From: Corallococcus llansteffanensis
GTDB lineage: Bacteria > Myxococcota > Myxococcia > Myxococcales > Myxococcaceae
Direction: 5' to 3'
DNA: 34,593 bases
Assembly (NCBI RefSeq): GCF_003612055.1
Contig: NZ_RAWB01000029.1
Coordinates: 1-34,593, forward strand
The notes beneath the pieces are model-generated. The model did no database searches. It had not been told where the DNA came from and saw only the letters and a program-made list of their open reading frames with translations. Made by a program: the position numbers and the translations under genes. This document shows, in pieces, positions 8,015-16,519 of the stretch (the first letter of the stretch is position 1; each line of letters begins with the position of its first letter).

Positions 8015-9697
8015 ATGGACCTCCCCTTGCGTACACAGGCACAGAGATGGGCGCTGGCCGCGCTGCTGGCCATCGCCGTCGCACCCGCGGCCTTTGGCCA
8101 GACCCTCGCGAGTCCCCTCCGCCCGTTGGACCTGGAGCGCCTGCGCTTCAATCCCGCGGCCACGGACTCGATGCTGGTGGACACCGGCAACGTGCTTCCC
8201 GAGGGCGGCTACCGCCTGCTCCTCATGGTCAACTACGAGCGCGGCATCCTGCTGTTGAAGGGCAGCGATGACGTGGAGCGCTCCATCCTGCACTACCGGA
8301 CCGCGGGCTGGCTCGCCGGCGCGTGGTCTCCCGTGGACCGGTTGGAGTTGTCCGCGCGCGTCCCCGTCATCATCTCCCAGGGCGGACATGGCGCGGAGAC
8401 GCTGGCCGGCGTGACGCCCCCGGACTCCTTCGGGCTGGGGACGCCCGAGCTGGGCGCCCGCTACGCGCTGCTGCGTCGTGAGGACGGAGACCCGGTGTTC
8501 CTCGGCCTGGGCCTGGACATCGGGCTGCCCGGAGGAAGCGCGGACGCGTTCGGCCGGCAGCAGGGCTGGGCCGGGTTCCAGGTAGCGCCCCGCGTGGCCG
8601 TGAGCCGCGAGGTGGGCCCGCTGGCCCTGGGCGCGAGCGCGGGCGTGCGGATCCGCTCCACGGAGGTCGAGCCCGGCCGCGACGTTGGCACGGAGCTGGA
8701 GCAGGGCCTGGTGGTGGCCACGCGCGGCGAAGGGCTGCGCGGCGAGATCGCGCTGGAGGCCGCCGAGTCCCTCGTGGAGTCGGACGTGGCGCTGGAGCTG
8801 CTCGGTGGGCTGCGGCTGCCGGTGGGCATGGGCTTCGAGGCGTTCGCGCTCGCGGGGCATGGCTTCACGGACATCCCGGGCACGCCGTCGTTCCGGCTGG
8901 CCGCGGGCATCGCGTGGGCGAACAAGCCGCCGCCGCGTGAGGACAAGTGCGCGAGCGGCCGAAGCCACACCCCGGAGGAGTGCCCGGATCAGGATGACGA
9001 TGGGGACTCGGTGGCCAACGGGAAGGATCGCTGCCCGCTGGAGGCCGGCTCCGTGGACAACGCGGGCTGCCCGGACAAGGACTCGGACAACGACGGCGTG
9101 GTGGATCGCGAGGACCAGTGCGCCTCGGTCGCGGGGTCCGCTCGCTACCACGGTTGCCCGCCGCCCGACTCGGACGGAGACAGCGTCGCGGACGACGAGG
9201 ACGGCTGCCCGAAGGAGGCAGGCCCCGCGTCGAACCGCGGCTGCCCCGTGCGCGAGGAGCCCAAGCCGGTCGAGCCGAAGCCCGAGGAGCCCAAGCCGGT
9301 CGAGCCGAAGCCCGAGGAGCCCAAGCCCACGGTGGAGGACACGAAGTCGCCGCTGGATCACCGCGTGCAGTTCCCGGTGGGCCAAGCCGAGTTCCAGGAA
9401 GAGGAGCGGCGGCAGCTGGACGCCATCGCGGACTACCTGAAGGCGAATCCGAAGCTCGAGATCCGGATTGAAGGCCACACGGACAACACCGGCCCCGAGG
9501 AGCTCAACCGCACCCTGAGCCAGCAGCGCGCGGACCGCGTGCGTGCGTACCTGATCCAGCGAGGCATCGCGGGTTCACGCCTGGAGGCGAAGGGCTACGG
9601 GCCGACGCGCCCGTTGATGTCCAACGACACGCCCGAAGGCCTGACCGCGAACCGCCGCGTGGAGTTCGTCGTGAAGGGCGGAGAGACGGGGCGCTGA
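8015..9697 (+). CDS. OmpA-family outer-membrane protein with thrombospondin type 3 repeats
   Basis: The product is 560 residues from the ATG at 8015, which gives a compact signal peptide ending near AAFGQ; an ATG at 7970 in the same frame, 3 bases after the kelch stop, would add 15 residues and lengthen the basic part of the signal. Neither has a strong ribosome-binding site. After the signal come about 290 residues with alternating beta strands and glycines, likely a membrane barrel. Then follow calcium-binding thrombospondin type 3 repeats (about 324-412; DQDDDGDSVANGKDRCP, DSDNDGVVDREDQC, DSDGDSVADDEDGCP), a proline-rich EEPKPVEPKP linker, and a C-terminal OmpA peptidoglycan-binding domain (about 447-558; EGHTDNTGPEELN, LSQQRADRV, NRRVEF). 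The protein should tether the outer membrane to the cell wall. Its place directly after a surface kelch protein suggests a joint adhesion or display role, which is inference. Confidence 0.85.
   Translation: MDLPLRTQAQRWALAALLAIAVAPAAFGQTLASPLRPLDLERLRFNPAATDSMLVDTGNVLPEGGYRLLLMVNYERGILLLKGSDDVERSILHYRTAGWLAGAWSPVDRLELSARVPVIISQGGHGAETLAGVTPPDSFGLGTPELGARYALLRREDGDPVFLGLGLDIGLPGGSADAFGRQQGWAGFQVAPRVAVSREVGPLALGASAGVRIRSTEVEPGRDVGTELEQGLVVATRGEGLRGEIALEAAESLVESDVALELLGGLRLPVGMGFEAFALAGHGFTDIPGTPSFRLAAGIAWANKPPPREDKCASGRSHTPEECPDQDDDGDSVANGKDRCPLEAGSVDNAGCPDKDSDNDGVVDREDQCASVAGSARYHGCPPPDSDGDSVADDEDGCPKEAGPASNRGCPVREEPKPVEPKPEEPKPVEPKPEEPKPTVEDTKSPLDHRVQFPVGQAEFQEEERRQLDAIADYLKANPKLEIRIEGHTDNTGPEELNRTLSQQRADRVRAYLIQRGIAGSRLEAKGYGPTRPLMSNDTPEGLTANRRVEFVVKGGETGR
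9254..9325 (+). repeat. 30-bp tandem repeat encoding the EEPKPVEPKP linker
   Basis: Two identical 30-base units (9254-9283 and 9284-9313) are followed by a 12-base partial third. Each unit encodes EEPKPVEPKP. The repeat is in frame and lies in the linker between the thrombospondin repeats and the OmpA domain. Identity at the base level suggests recent slippage, so the linker length may differ among strains. Confidence 0.85.
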
Positions 9698-9715
9698 CTC
9701 CGGCGGCGAGGTGAC

Positions 9716-9755
9716 GCCGCTTCGTGGACTGGAGGTTCCAGTCTCGCGAAGCGGC
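9716..9755. terminator. Nested perfect hairpin between convergent genes
   Basis: GCCGCTTCG (9716-9724) pairs with CGAAGCGGC (9747-9755), and inside it GACTGGA (9727-9733) pairs with TCCAGTC (9737-9743) around a GGT loop. The hairpin fills the 69-base gap between the stop codons of the OmpA gene (plus) and the HAD gene (minus). No T-run follows on either strand, so it is not a standard intrinsic terminator, but its position favours a two-way 3'-end or transcript-stabilising structure. Confidence 0.5.
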
Positions 9756-9766
9756 GCGCTCCCGGC

Positions 9767-10549
9767 TCAAGCCTCTTCGGGCTGTAGCTGCACGAGCGAA
9801 GGCAGCTCCGCCGCACGCTCGCGCAGCCGCGCCTTGGGCCGGATGGCCACGGGGACGCGTGACGCCGCGAGCATGTCCAGATCGAACACGTTGTCGCCGA
9901 AGGCGGCGCAGAGCGGCCGGCTCGTGCGCTGCCGGAGGCAGTTCACCTTGCCAGGGCCGTAAGGCACGGGCTCGAAGACCGACGTCTGCAGCCGTCCGCC
10001 CTCCTCCTTCGGCGTGCACGCCAGCACGAACTCGGCGGTCAGCCCCACCTCGCGCACCGCGGCCTCCACCACCGCGCGCGGAGACGCGCTGACGACGTAG
10101 CAGTCCACGCCCTGGCCGCGGGCCCACTCCACCACCCGGCGGGCCTCCGGATGGATGCGCTTGGCAACCCCCTTGCGAGCCACCACGTCGTGGGCGAAGC
10201 CGCGCACCTCCTCCACGTGCCAGCCCGCGAACACCCACGCCATCATCTCGTAGGTGTCCTTCTCCGGAAGCCGTCCGGCCTCGAACGCCGCGAACAGGGC
10301 GCGCGCCAGCGTCACCGTGTCCGCGTGCGCCTCCACGCCGTGCCGAGCACCCAGCCGCTCCAGGCCCACGCGCGCCTCGGGCCGCACGCCGCCGTGCTCC
10401 AGCAGGGCCAGGAACAGGTCGTCCCCCACGTCCCCGCTCCACAGCGTGCCGTCCCCGTCGAAGGCCAGCACGCCGTCCGGCGTCTGCGCGACCTCTCGAC
10501 GGATGCGCTCCAGCGTCTCCTCGACCCGCTCCATCCTCATGCCCGTCAT
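9767..10549 (-). CDS. HAD-superfamily (phosphoserine-phosphatase-like) hydrolase
   Basis: The product is 260 residues. VLAFDGDGTLWSGD near residues 28-40 is HAD motif I (Asp31 nucleophile, Asp33 acid/base). CYVVSASPRAVVEAA supplies the motif II serine, and CAAFGDNVFDLDML is motif IV with a GDN metal site. The order and the helical cap between motifs I and II fit the IB subfamily that includes phosphoserine phosphatase and related small-molecule phosphatases. The protein looks soluble and cytoplasmic. Three in-frame ATGs (10549, 10540, 10534) are possible; the one at 10540 has a GAGG nine bases upstream, so the true protein may be three residues shorter. It lies downstream of the UvrC-like gene on the same strand, separated by 320 bases of degenerate repeats. 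The substrate cannot be read from the sequence. Confidence 0.8.
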   Translation of the reverse strand: MTGMRMERVEETLERIRREVAQTPDGVLAFDGDGTLWSGDVGDDLFLALLEHGGVRPEARVGLERLGARHGVEAHADTVTLARALFAAFEAGRLPEKDTYEMMAWVFAGWHVEEVRGFAHDVVARKGVAKRIHPEARRVVEWARGQGVDCYVVSASPRAVVEAAVREVGLTAEFVLACTPKEEGGRLQTSVFEPVPYGPGKVNCLRQRTSRPLCAAFGDNVFDLDMLAASRVPVAIRPKARLRERAAELPSLVQLQPEEA

Positions 10550-10569
10550 CCTCGCCGGCCCACCTGCCC

Positions 10570-10891
10570 GGTGTCACCCGCCTGAAAGCCGCGCCCCCAT
10601 GGGCTGTTCAGCACCGTCCGCCAGGACGCCTGCGAGCCCGTGACAAGAAGCTCCGGCCACGCTGGAGGTTCAACACCGTCCGCCCGAACACCGAAGGGCC
10701 TGCGAGGCCGCATCCATCCGCACGCCTCAACACCGCCCGGGGCAGCCGCCCTGCAGCGCTACCCGCCCGCCGCATCCGTCCGCACGCCTGAACACCGCCC
10801 AACGGCGCTACCCGCCAGCAGCATCCTTCCGGACAGCTCGACACAACTCAGGGCCCATGCCCCGTGGCGCTACCCGCCCGCCGCATCCGTC
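10570..10891. repeat. Degenerate tandem repeats between the HAD gene and the UvrC-like gene
   Basis: The 320-base gap 10550-10869 has no gene that I can support. It holds imperfect repeats. A 25-base block occurs at 10756-10780 and 10867-10891 with no differences that I can see, and at 10805-10829 with a few changes; the last copy contains the stop codon and final codons of the UvrC-like gene. A second element (GTTCAACACCGTCCGC type) appears near 10610 and 10670, with related CCTCAACACCGCCC and CCTGAACACCGCCC at about 10726 and 10788. The spacing is irregular (49 and 62 bases between the 25-base blocks). The copies look like decayed duplications of the gene's 3' end. Confidence 0.65.
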
Positions 10892-12072
10892 GGCTCAGGC
10901 TCGGGACTGTCCGCCTCCACGCCACCCGGCCCTTCCACGGTGCGCTCCAGCGTCCGGGCCAACGCGGCCCGAGCCTCGCCCACTTCTTCGGACGCCTCGC
11001 CGCTCCCGGTACGCGCCGAGGCAGGCACCGTGCCCTCCAGTTCCTCCGGGTGCATGCGGAACCACTTCGCGATGAGCATCAGTTCCTGCGCCTCCTGGGC
11101 GCGGAGGCCAATCGCCTCGGGTTCCGGCAGCGAGAAGATGTCGCGCACGCGCGCCTCCAGAGCCGCCTGCTCCTCCGGCGTCTGGGGCGCTGGCACCTCC
11201 GCGCGGATCCGCCCCCGCCGCAGCACATAGGTGCGGTCCTCGCCTCCGCCCTGCCCCTGCACCGTGTAGACCAGGGACAGCCGCCGCAGCGTCCGCCCCA
11301 GCTCCACGATCCACGACTGCACGTGCTCCAGCCGCTCGGCGCGGTCGCGCAGCTCCGCCGCGTATTCGAACTGGAGCCGCCGCGCCGCCATCGCCATGCG
11401 CTCGCGCAGGATGACCAGCGGCCGGTCGGACTCGCCATTCAGGAACGCCCGCGCCAGCGCGACGCGCTCCAGGTACTCCGCCTGCGTGCACCCGCCCGCG
11501 CACGGCGAGATGCACCGCGCCGTCTGCCCGCGCATGCACCGCGGATCATCCTTCATGGGGAAGAGCTGGATCTGATCCGCCAGTCGCATCGGGGTATCGG
11601 ACGGACAGTCGCGCAGCTCCAGCAGGTCGCTCACCGCGCGCACCACCTCCGCCATGGTGTGCCGACCGCGGAAGGGCCCGAAGTACTCCGCGCTCCCGGT
11701 GCCGCCGGGCTGGCCCACCACGCGCAACCGGGGCACCGCCTCCCGCGTGAGCTGCAGGAAGCAGTGCGAACGGTCCCGCTTGTGCTGCACGTTGTAGAGG
11801 GGCCGGTGGCTCTTGATGAGCCGGAACTCGTGCAGGAGGGCCGCGAACTCGCTGGCCGTGTACTCCCACTCCACCTGGTGCGCCTGGGAGATGATCTCCG
11901 CCGCCTTCTCGCCGTCGTCCGCGCGGAAGTACGACAGGAGCCGCGTGCGGACCCGCACCGACTTGCCCACGTAGAGCAGCTCGCCGGAGGGCCCGAGCAT
12001 GCGGTACACGCCGGGCCGGTTCTCGGCGTGCGCGCGAACGTGGCTCAGGAGGGTGGTGACGCGGGGGTCCAT
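10870..12072 (-). CDS. Short UvrC-like GIY-YIG nuclease-domain protein
   Basis: The product is 400 residues. Residues about 15-95 form a GIY-YIG domain (GVYRMLG, LLYVGKS, LIKSHRPLYN), the part of UvrC that makes the 3' incision in nucleotide excision repair. Cys156, Cys179, Cys187 and Cys191 follow; the last three keep the spacing of the UvrC iron-sulfur ligands (seven, then three residues between them). A UVR motif lies at about 225-245 (RMAMAARRLQFEYAAELRDR), the UvrB-contact helix. The C-terminal RNase-H-like nuclease and helix-hairpin-helix region of full UvrC (about 600 residues) are absent; a low-complexity tail ends the protein. It is therefore a UvrC-type protein able at most to cut on one side, functionally comparable to Cho, though it keeps the cysteine cluster and UVR motif. 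It reads in the same direction as tgt, 137 bases downstream of it. Confidence 0.8.
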   Translation of the reverse strand: MDPRVTTLLSHVRAHAENRPGVYRMLGPSGELLYVGKSVRVRTRLLSYFRADDGEKAAEIISQAHQVEWEYTASEFAALLHEFRLIKSHRPLYNVQHKRDRSHCFLQLTREAVPRLRVVGQPGGTGSAEYFGPFRGRHTMAEVVRAVSDLLELRDCPSDTPMRLADQIQLFPMKDDPRCMRGQTARCISPCAGGCTQAEYLERVALARAFLNGESDRPLVILRERMAMAARRLQFEYAAELRDRAERLEHVQSWIVELGRTLRRLSLVYTVQGQGGGEDRTYVLRRGRIRAEVPAPQTPEEQAALEARVRDIFSLPEPEAIGLRAQEAQELMLIAKWFRMHPEELEGTVPASARTGSGEASEEVGEARAALARTLERTVEGPGGVEADSPEPEPTDAAGG

Positions 12073-12209
12073 GCGGCGAAGAGGTCGGGCAGTGCCCGGC
12101 CCCGCAGGCTAACCCGGCAGGTCGCGCTGTACCGCAGTCCCTCCCCCACCCCCTACAACCCGGCCGCTGGGCGGGCGACGAAACGCGCGCCCGCGGCCCC
12201 GCAGGCCTT

Positions 12210-13393
<1,184 letters not shown>

Positions 13394-13576
13394 CCCGTGG
13401 CGCGCGTCGGGAGGCACCCGCTTCCTGGGGACGCCCGCCCGGCCTCCAGGTGGAGAAGCGCCGTTTTCCCTACCTGGGGGCGTGCTCGGGGGCTTGGAAG
13501 CCGGCATTTCCAGGGGCTGGCGGCGGTTACATTGGGCCTTCCGGTACGCCGCCGGGCCTCGATTCACCGCGCGTCT

Positions 13577-13604
13577 TTGGTCGCCGCGCCATTTCCGCTA
13601 CAAG
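13577..13604 (+). promoter_or_regulatory. Candidate promoter of the ABC-F gene
   Basis: TTGGTC (13577-13582) and TACAAG (13599-13604) are 16 bases apart, a weak to fair sigma-70-type pair. The -10 ends 8 bases before the ATG at 13613, implying a very short leader. The remaining divergent region 13380-13576 shows no other clear element. Confidence 0.3.
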
Positions 13605-13612
13605 CCGCCGCC

Positions 13613-15211
13613 ATGTTCAACGTCATCAACGTCTCCAAGGCCTATGGGCCCAAGAAGCTTTTCGAGGAGGTCAACGTCACCTTCTCGCCGGGCCGTCGCT
13701 ACGGCCTGACCGGTCCGAACGGGGCCGGCAAGTCCACGTTCATGAAGATCCTCGCGGCTGACGAGGAGCAGGACATGGGCGAGATCATCCGCCCGCGCAA
13801 GCTGGGCATCCTGCGCCAGGACCACTTCCGCTACGAGAACGACCGCGTCCTGGACGTGGTGCTGATGGGCAACCGCCACTTGTGGGCGGCGATGGACGAG
13901 AAGAACAAGCTGCTCGCCAAGTCGGACATCACCGAGGAGGACGGCAACCGGCTGGGTGAGCTGGAAGGCGTCATCGCGGAAGAGGACGGCTACTCCGCGG
14001 AGAGCGACGCGGCCACGCTGCTGGCGGGCCTTGGCATCGAAGAGGCCTTCCACGAAGAGCCCATGCGCCAGCTCACCGGCGGTCTGAAGCTGCGCGTGTT
14101 GCTCGCGCAGGCGCTGTTCGGCAAGCCGGACGGGCTGCTGCTCGACGAGCCCACGAACAACCTGGACATCGATTCCATCCGCTGGCTGGAGAACTTCCTC
14201 CACATGTACGAGGGCGTGCTGATCACCATCAGCCACGACCGGCACTTCCTGAACTCCATCTGCACGCACATCGCGGACATCGATTACGAGACCATCATCC
14301 AGTACACGGGTGGTTACGACGACATGGTCCGGCAGAAGTCGCAGCTGCGGACCCGGGTGGAGTCGGAGACGGAAGAGAAGAAGAAGAAGATCGCCCAGCT
14401 GCAGGACTTCGTGGCGCGCTTCCACGCCGGCACGCGCGCCTCGCAGGTGCAGAGCCGCATCAAGCAGATCGACAAGCTGAAGACGGAGGACCTGAAGCGC
14501 TCGAACATCGCGCGGCCCTTCATCCGGTTTGATCAGAAGGTGGTCAGCGGCCGGCAGACGCTGATGTTCGAGGGCCTGAAGAAGTCCTACGACGGCGTGC
14601 AGGTCATCAAGCCGTTCACGGGCCTGGTCTGCAAGGGCGAGCGCATCTGCGTCATCGGCCGCAACGCCGTGGGCAAGTCCACGCTGGTGAAGATGCTGGC
14701 CGGGCAGACGGAGCCGGACGCGGGGACCATCACCTGGGGACACCAGGCGTCGGTGGGCTACCTGCCGCAGGACCACCACGGGGTCATCCACAAGGGCACG
14801 ACCTGCTTCGGCTACCTGCGAGAGATCAGCGAGAAGCTGACGAACGAGGAGATCTCCGGCGTGCTGGGCCGGATGCTCTTCTCTGGTGAAGAGCGGATGA
14901 AGAACACGGACACGCTCTCCGGTGGTGAGACGGTGCGCGTGCTCCTGTCGAAGCTGATGATCACGCAGGACAACGTGCTCATCCTGGACGAGCCGACGAA
15001 CCACCTGGACCTGGAGTCCATCGCGGCGCTGGCAGAAGGCCTGTCGAAGTTCGACGGCACGGTCATCTGCGTGACGCACGACCAGGAGCTCATCTCCGAG
15101 GTCGCCACACGCATCTGGAGCCTGGAAGCGGGCAAGGAAGTGCTCGACTTCAACGGCCCCTACTCCGAGTTCCGCGAGAAGCACGCGGACGCGGCGCAGA
15201 AGCGCCGCTAG
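13613..15211 (+). CDS. ABC-F family ATPase (YbiT/EttA-like, ribosome-associated)
   Basis: The product is 532 residues with two nucleotide-binding domains and no membrane segments, the ABC-F layout. Domain 1 has Walker A GPNGAGKST (residues 34-42), signature QLTGGLKLRVLLAQ and Walker B LLLDEPTNNLD. Domain 2 has GRNAVGKST (from residue 349), LSGGETVRVLL and LILDEPTNHLD. The linker between them is helical and charged (ESETEEKKKKIAQLQDF), like the P-site tRNA-interaction motif. ABC-F proteins bind the ribosomal E site and tune translation; some give antibiotic resistance. The sequence style is closest to YbiT. The first signature reads LTGG instead of LSGG, a mild change. The ATG at 13613 is chosen because the family begins at that point; the frame is open further upstream but looks non-coding. 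Confidence 0.88.
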   Translation: MFNVINVSKAYGPKKLFEEVNVTFSPGRRYGLTGPNGAGKSTFMKILAADEEQDMGEIIRPRKLGILRQDHFRYENDRVLDVVLMGNRHLWAAMDEKNKLLAKSDITEEDGNRLGELEGVIAEEDGYSAESDAATLLAGLGIEEAFHEEPMRQLTGGLKLRVLLAQALFGKPDGLLLDEPTNNLDIDSIRWLENFLHMYEGVLITISHDRHFLNSICTHIADIDYETIIQYTGGYDDMVRQKSQLRTRVESETEEKKKKIAQLQDFVARFHAGTRASQVQSRIKQIDKLKTEDLKRSNIARPFIRFDQKVVSGRQTLMFEGLKKSYDGVQVIKPFTGLVCKGERICVIGRNAVGKSTLVKMLAGQTEPDAGTITWGHQASVGYLPQDHHGVIHKGTTCFGYLREISEKLTNEEISGVLGRMLFSGEERMKNTDTLSGGETVRVLLSKLMITQDNVLILDEPTNHLDLESIAALAEGLSKFDGTVICVTHDQELISEVATRIWSLEAGKEVLDFNGPYSEFREKHADAAQKRR

Positions 15212-15232
15212 GTTCGAATCCAGCCGTACCCC

Positions 15233-15283
15233 ATCGCCGCCCGCGTCTGGACCGCTGAGTCCGGAAGCGAGGCGGCGATTTTC
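15233..15283 (+). terminator. Probable intrinsic terminator of the ABC-F gene
   Basis: ATCGCCGCC (15233-15241) pairs with GGCGGCGAT (15271-15279), with an inner stem TCTGGAC/GTCCGGA, followed by a short T-run (TTTT from 15279). It starts 22 bases after the stop codon. Confidence 0.55.
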
Positions 15284-15320
15284 GTGGGGCGTGTCTCTGG
15301 TAGGGTTCGCCGCCGTTCTC

Positions 15321-15941
15321 ATGAAAACCCTCGGCCCCCTCCTCTTCGCCCTGACGTTCGCGCTGCTCCTCCCGGCCTGTGGACCTTTGGAGTGCACCCC
15401 GGAGAACTGTTCGAACGGGTGCTGCACCGCGGAGAACGAGTGCATTCGCTACCGGGACGACACCACCTGTGGTCCCAATGGCGGCGCCTGTGAGGACTGC
15501 GCCGACGGCAACGTGTGCCACCTGGGCACGAAGCAATGCATCCCGGGCGTGATGCGGACGCGGGTGCAGCCGCTGGAGGCCTCGATCGTTTCGTTCGAAC
15601 CGCCGGATGACGAGGAGTGGGACTCCGATGGCTCGCCTCCGGACGTCGTCGTCGAGATGCGCTGCCCCTCTGCACCCGAGCTCTCCCGCACGCCCGAGTC
15701 CACGAGCTTTCACCCCATCTGGTCCACCGGCGGCTGCGAGGTCATCACCTCCAACCTCCTCAAGAACCCCCTTGAGCTCGCGGTCATCGACGTCGACCCA
15801 TTCACCCTCGATGACACCATCGGCACCATCAACTACCAGGTCACCCCCGAAGACCTGAACCTGGGGTGGGTCGAGCTCTCCATCCCGGAGACGGTGATCT
15901 CCCTCTACATCGACCTCTCCCACACGTACTCGGAGCAGTAA
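15321..15941 (+). CDS. Cysteine-rich lipoprotein with a C2-like C-terminal segment
   Basis: The product is 206 residues. The ATG at 15321 gives a clean lipoprotein signal (ALLLPAC, Cys20); an earlier in-frame start at 15291 would place ten extra residues before it. Residues about 24-75 contain ten cysteines (CTPENCSNGCC and CGPNGGACEDC), the compact disulfide-rich module common in myxobacterial lipoproteins. The C-terminal half contains VIDVDPFTLDDTIGTINY, which resembles a calcium-binding loop and strand of a C2-type beta sandwich; this is a resemblance by eye only. The protein is probably anchored in an outer or inner membrane leaflet facing the periplasm or outside. The P460-like lipoprotein gene follows 31 bases downstream on the same strand, so the two may be co-transcribed. 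Function is unknown. Confidence 0.7.
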   Translation: MKTLGPLLFALTFALLLPACGPLECTPENCSNGCCTAENECIRYRDDTTCGPNGGACEDCADGNVCHLGTKQCIPGVMRTRVQPLEASIVSFEPPDDEEWDSDGSPPDVVVEMRCPSAPELSRTPESTSFHPIWSTGGCEVITSNLLKNPLELAVIDVDPFTLDDTIGTINYQVTPEDLNLGWVELSIPETVISLYIDLSHTYSEQ

Positions 15942-15972
15942 CCGACACCGGGCCACCGGCGTAACGCAGGGA

Positions 15973-16458
15973 ATGAACCCGCGCCCCCTGCTCCTGTCCC
16001 TGCTGCTCGCCACCGCCTGTGGCCCCTCCTCCTCCGTCGACGAGGGCCTCGGCGTCGTCCACGAGCTCGATACCTCCGAGCAGGGCATCACCGCCTTCGT
16101 GCGCGCGGGCCACTACAAGTCCTGGCTCGCCGAAACCACCGTCCACGACACCCGCGCGCCCCACGGCAGCAAGGTCCGTGTCTTCTTCAACGACCTCGTC
16201 GTGGGCTCACTGCGCGACGGCAATGCCACGCACCCGGTGGGCAGCATCCTCGTCAAGGAGCTGTTCGAGGACGATGGGAAGACGCTCCGGGGACACGCGC
16301 TGGACGTGAAGGTCACCGACGGTGCCGGCAAGGACACCTGGATCTTCTACGAGGGCTTCGGCCCGGACTACTCGAACAACTACTACGGCCGCGCCCACTC
16401 CACCTGTCACGGCTGCCACTCAGACGGGAAGGACTACGTCACCACGCCCCTGCCCTGA
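15973..16458 (+). CDS. Cytochrome P460-like haem c lipoprotein
   Basis: The product is 161 residues. GGGA lies just before the ATG. The N-terminus is a signal peptide ending LLATAC, a plausible but slightly atypical lipobox with Cys16. The body matches the cytochrome P460 pattern by eye: GSKVRVFFND, HPVGSILVKELF, DTWIFYEGF, then CHGCH (Cys145, Cys148, His149) close to the C-terminus, the c-type haem attachment site, followed by DYVTTPLP. P460-family proteins are periplasmic haem proteins; the best known oxidise hydroxylamine, but most members are uncharacterised. The gene follows another lipoprotein gene. The haem attachment is a firm reading; a redox substrate is not. Confidence 0.75.
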   Translation: MNPRPLLLSLLLATACGPSSSVDEGLGVVHELDTSEQGITAFVRAGHYKSWLAETTVHDTRAPHGSKVRVFFNDLVVGSLRDGNATHPVGSILVKELFEDDGKTLRGHALDVKVTDGAGKDTWIFYEGFGPDYSNNYYGRAHSTCHGCHSDGKDYVTTPLP

Positions 16459-16466
16459 AACGACCA

Positions 16467-16494
16467 CGGGCGGCCCCCCGAAGAGGACCGCCCG
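16467..16494. terminator. Hairpin between convergent genes
   Basis: CGGGCGG (16467-16473) and CCGCCCG (16488-16494) form a 7-bp stem in the 61-base gap between the P460-like gene (plus) and the BrkB gene (minus). No T-run is present, so terminator function is tentative. Confidence 0.35.
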
Positions 16495-16519
16495 CCGTCG
16501 AACCGCCTCCAGCCCGTGC

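Noticed and set aside
12073-12209. GC-rich inverted repeats between tgt and the UvrC-like gene
   Set aside because: Short six-bp stems in such GC-rich sequence are expected by chance and no T-run follows.
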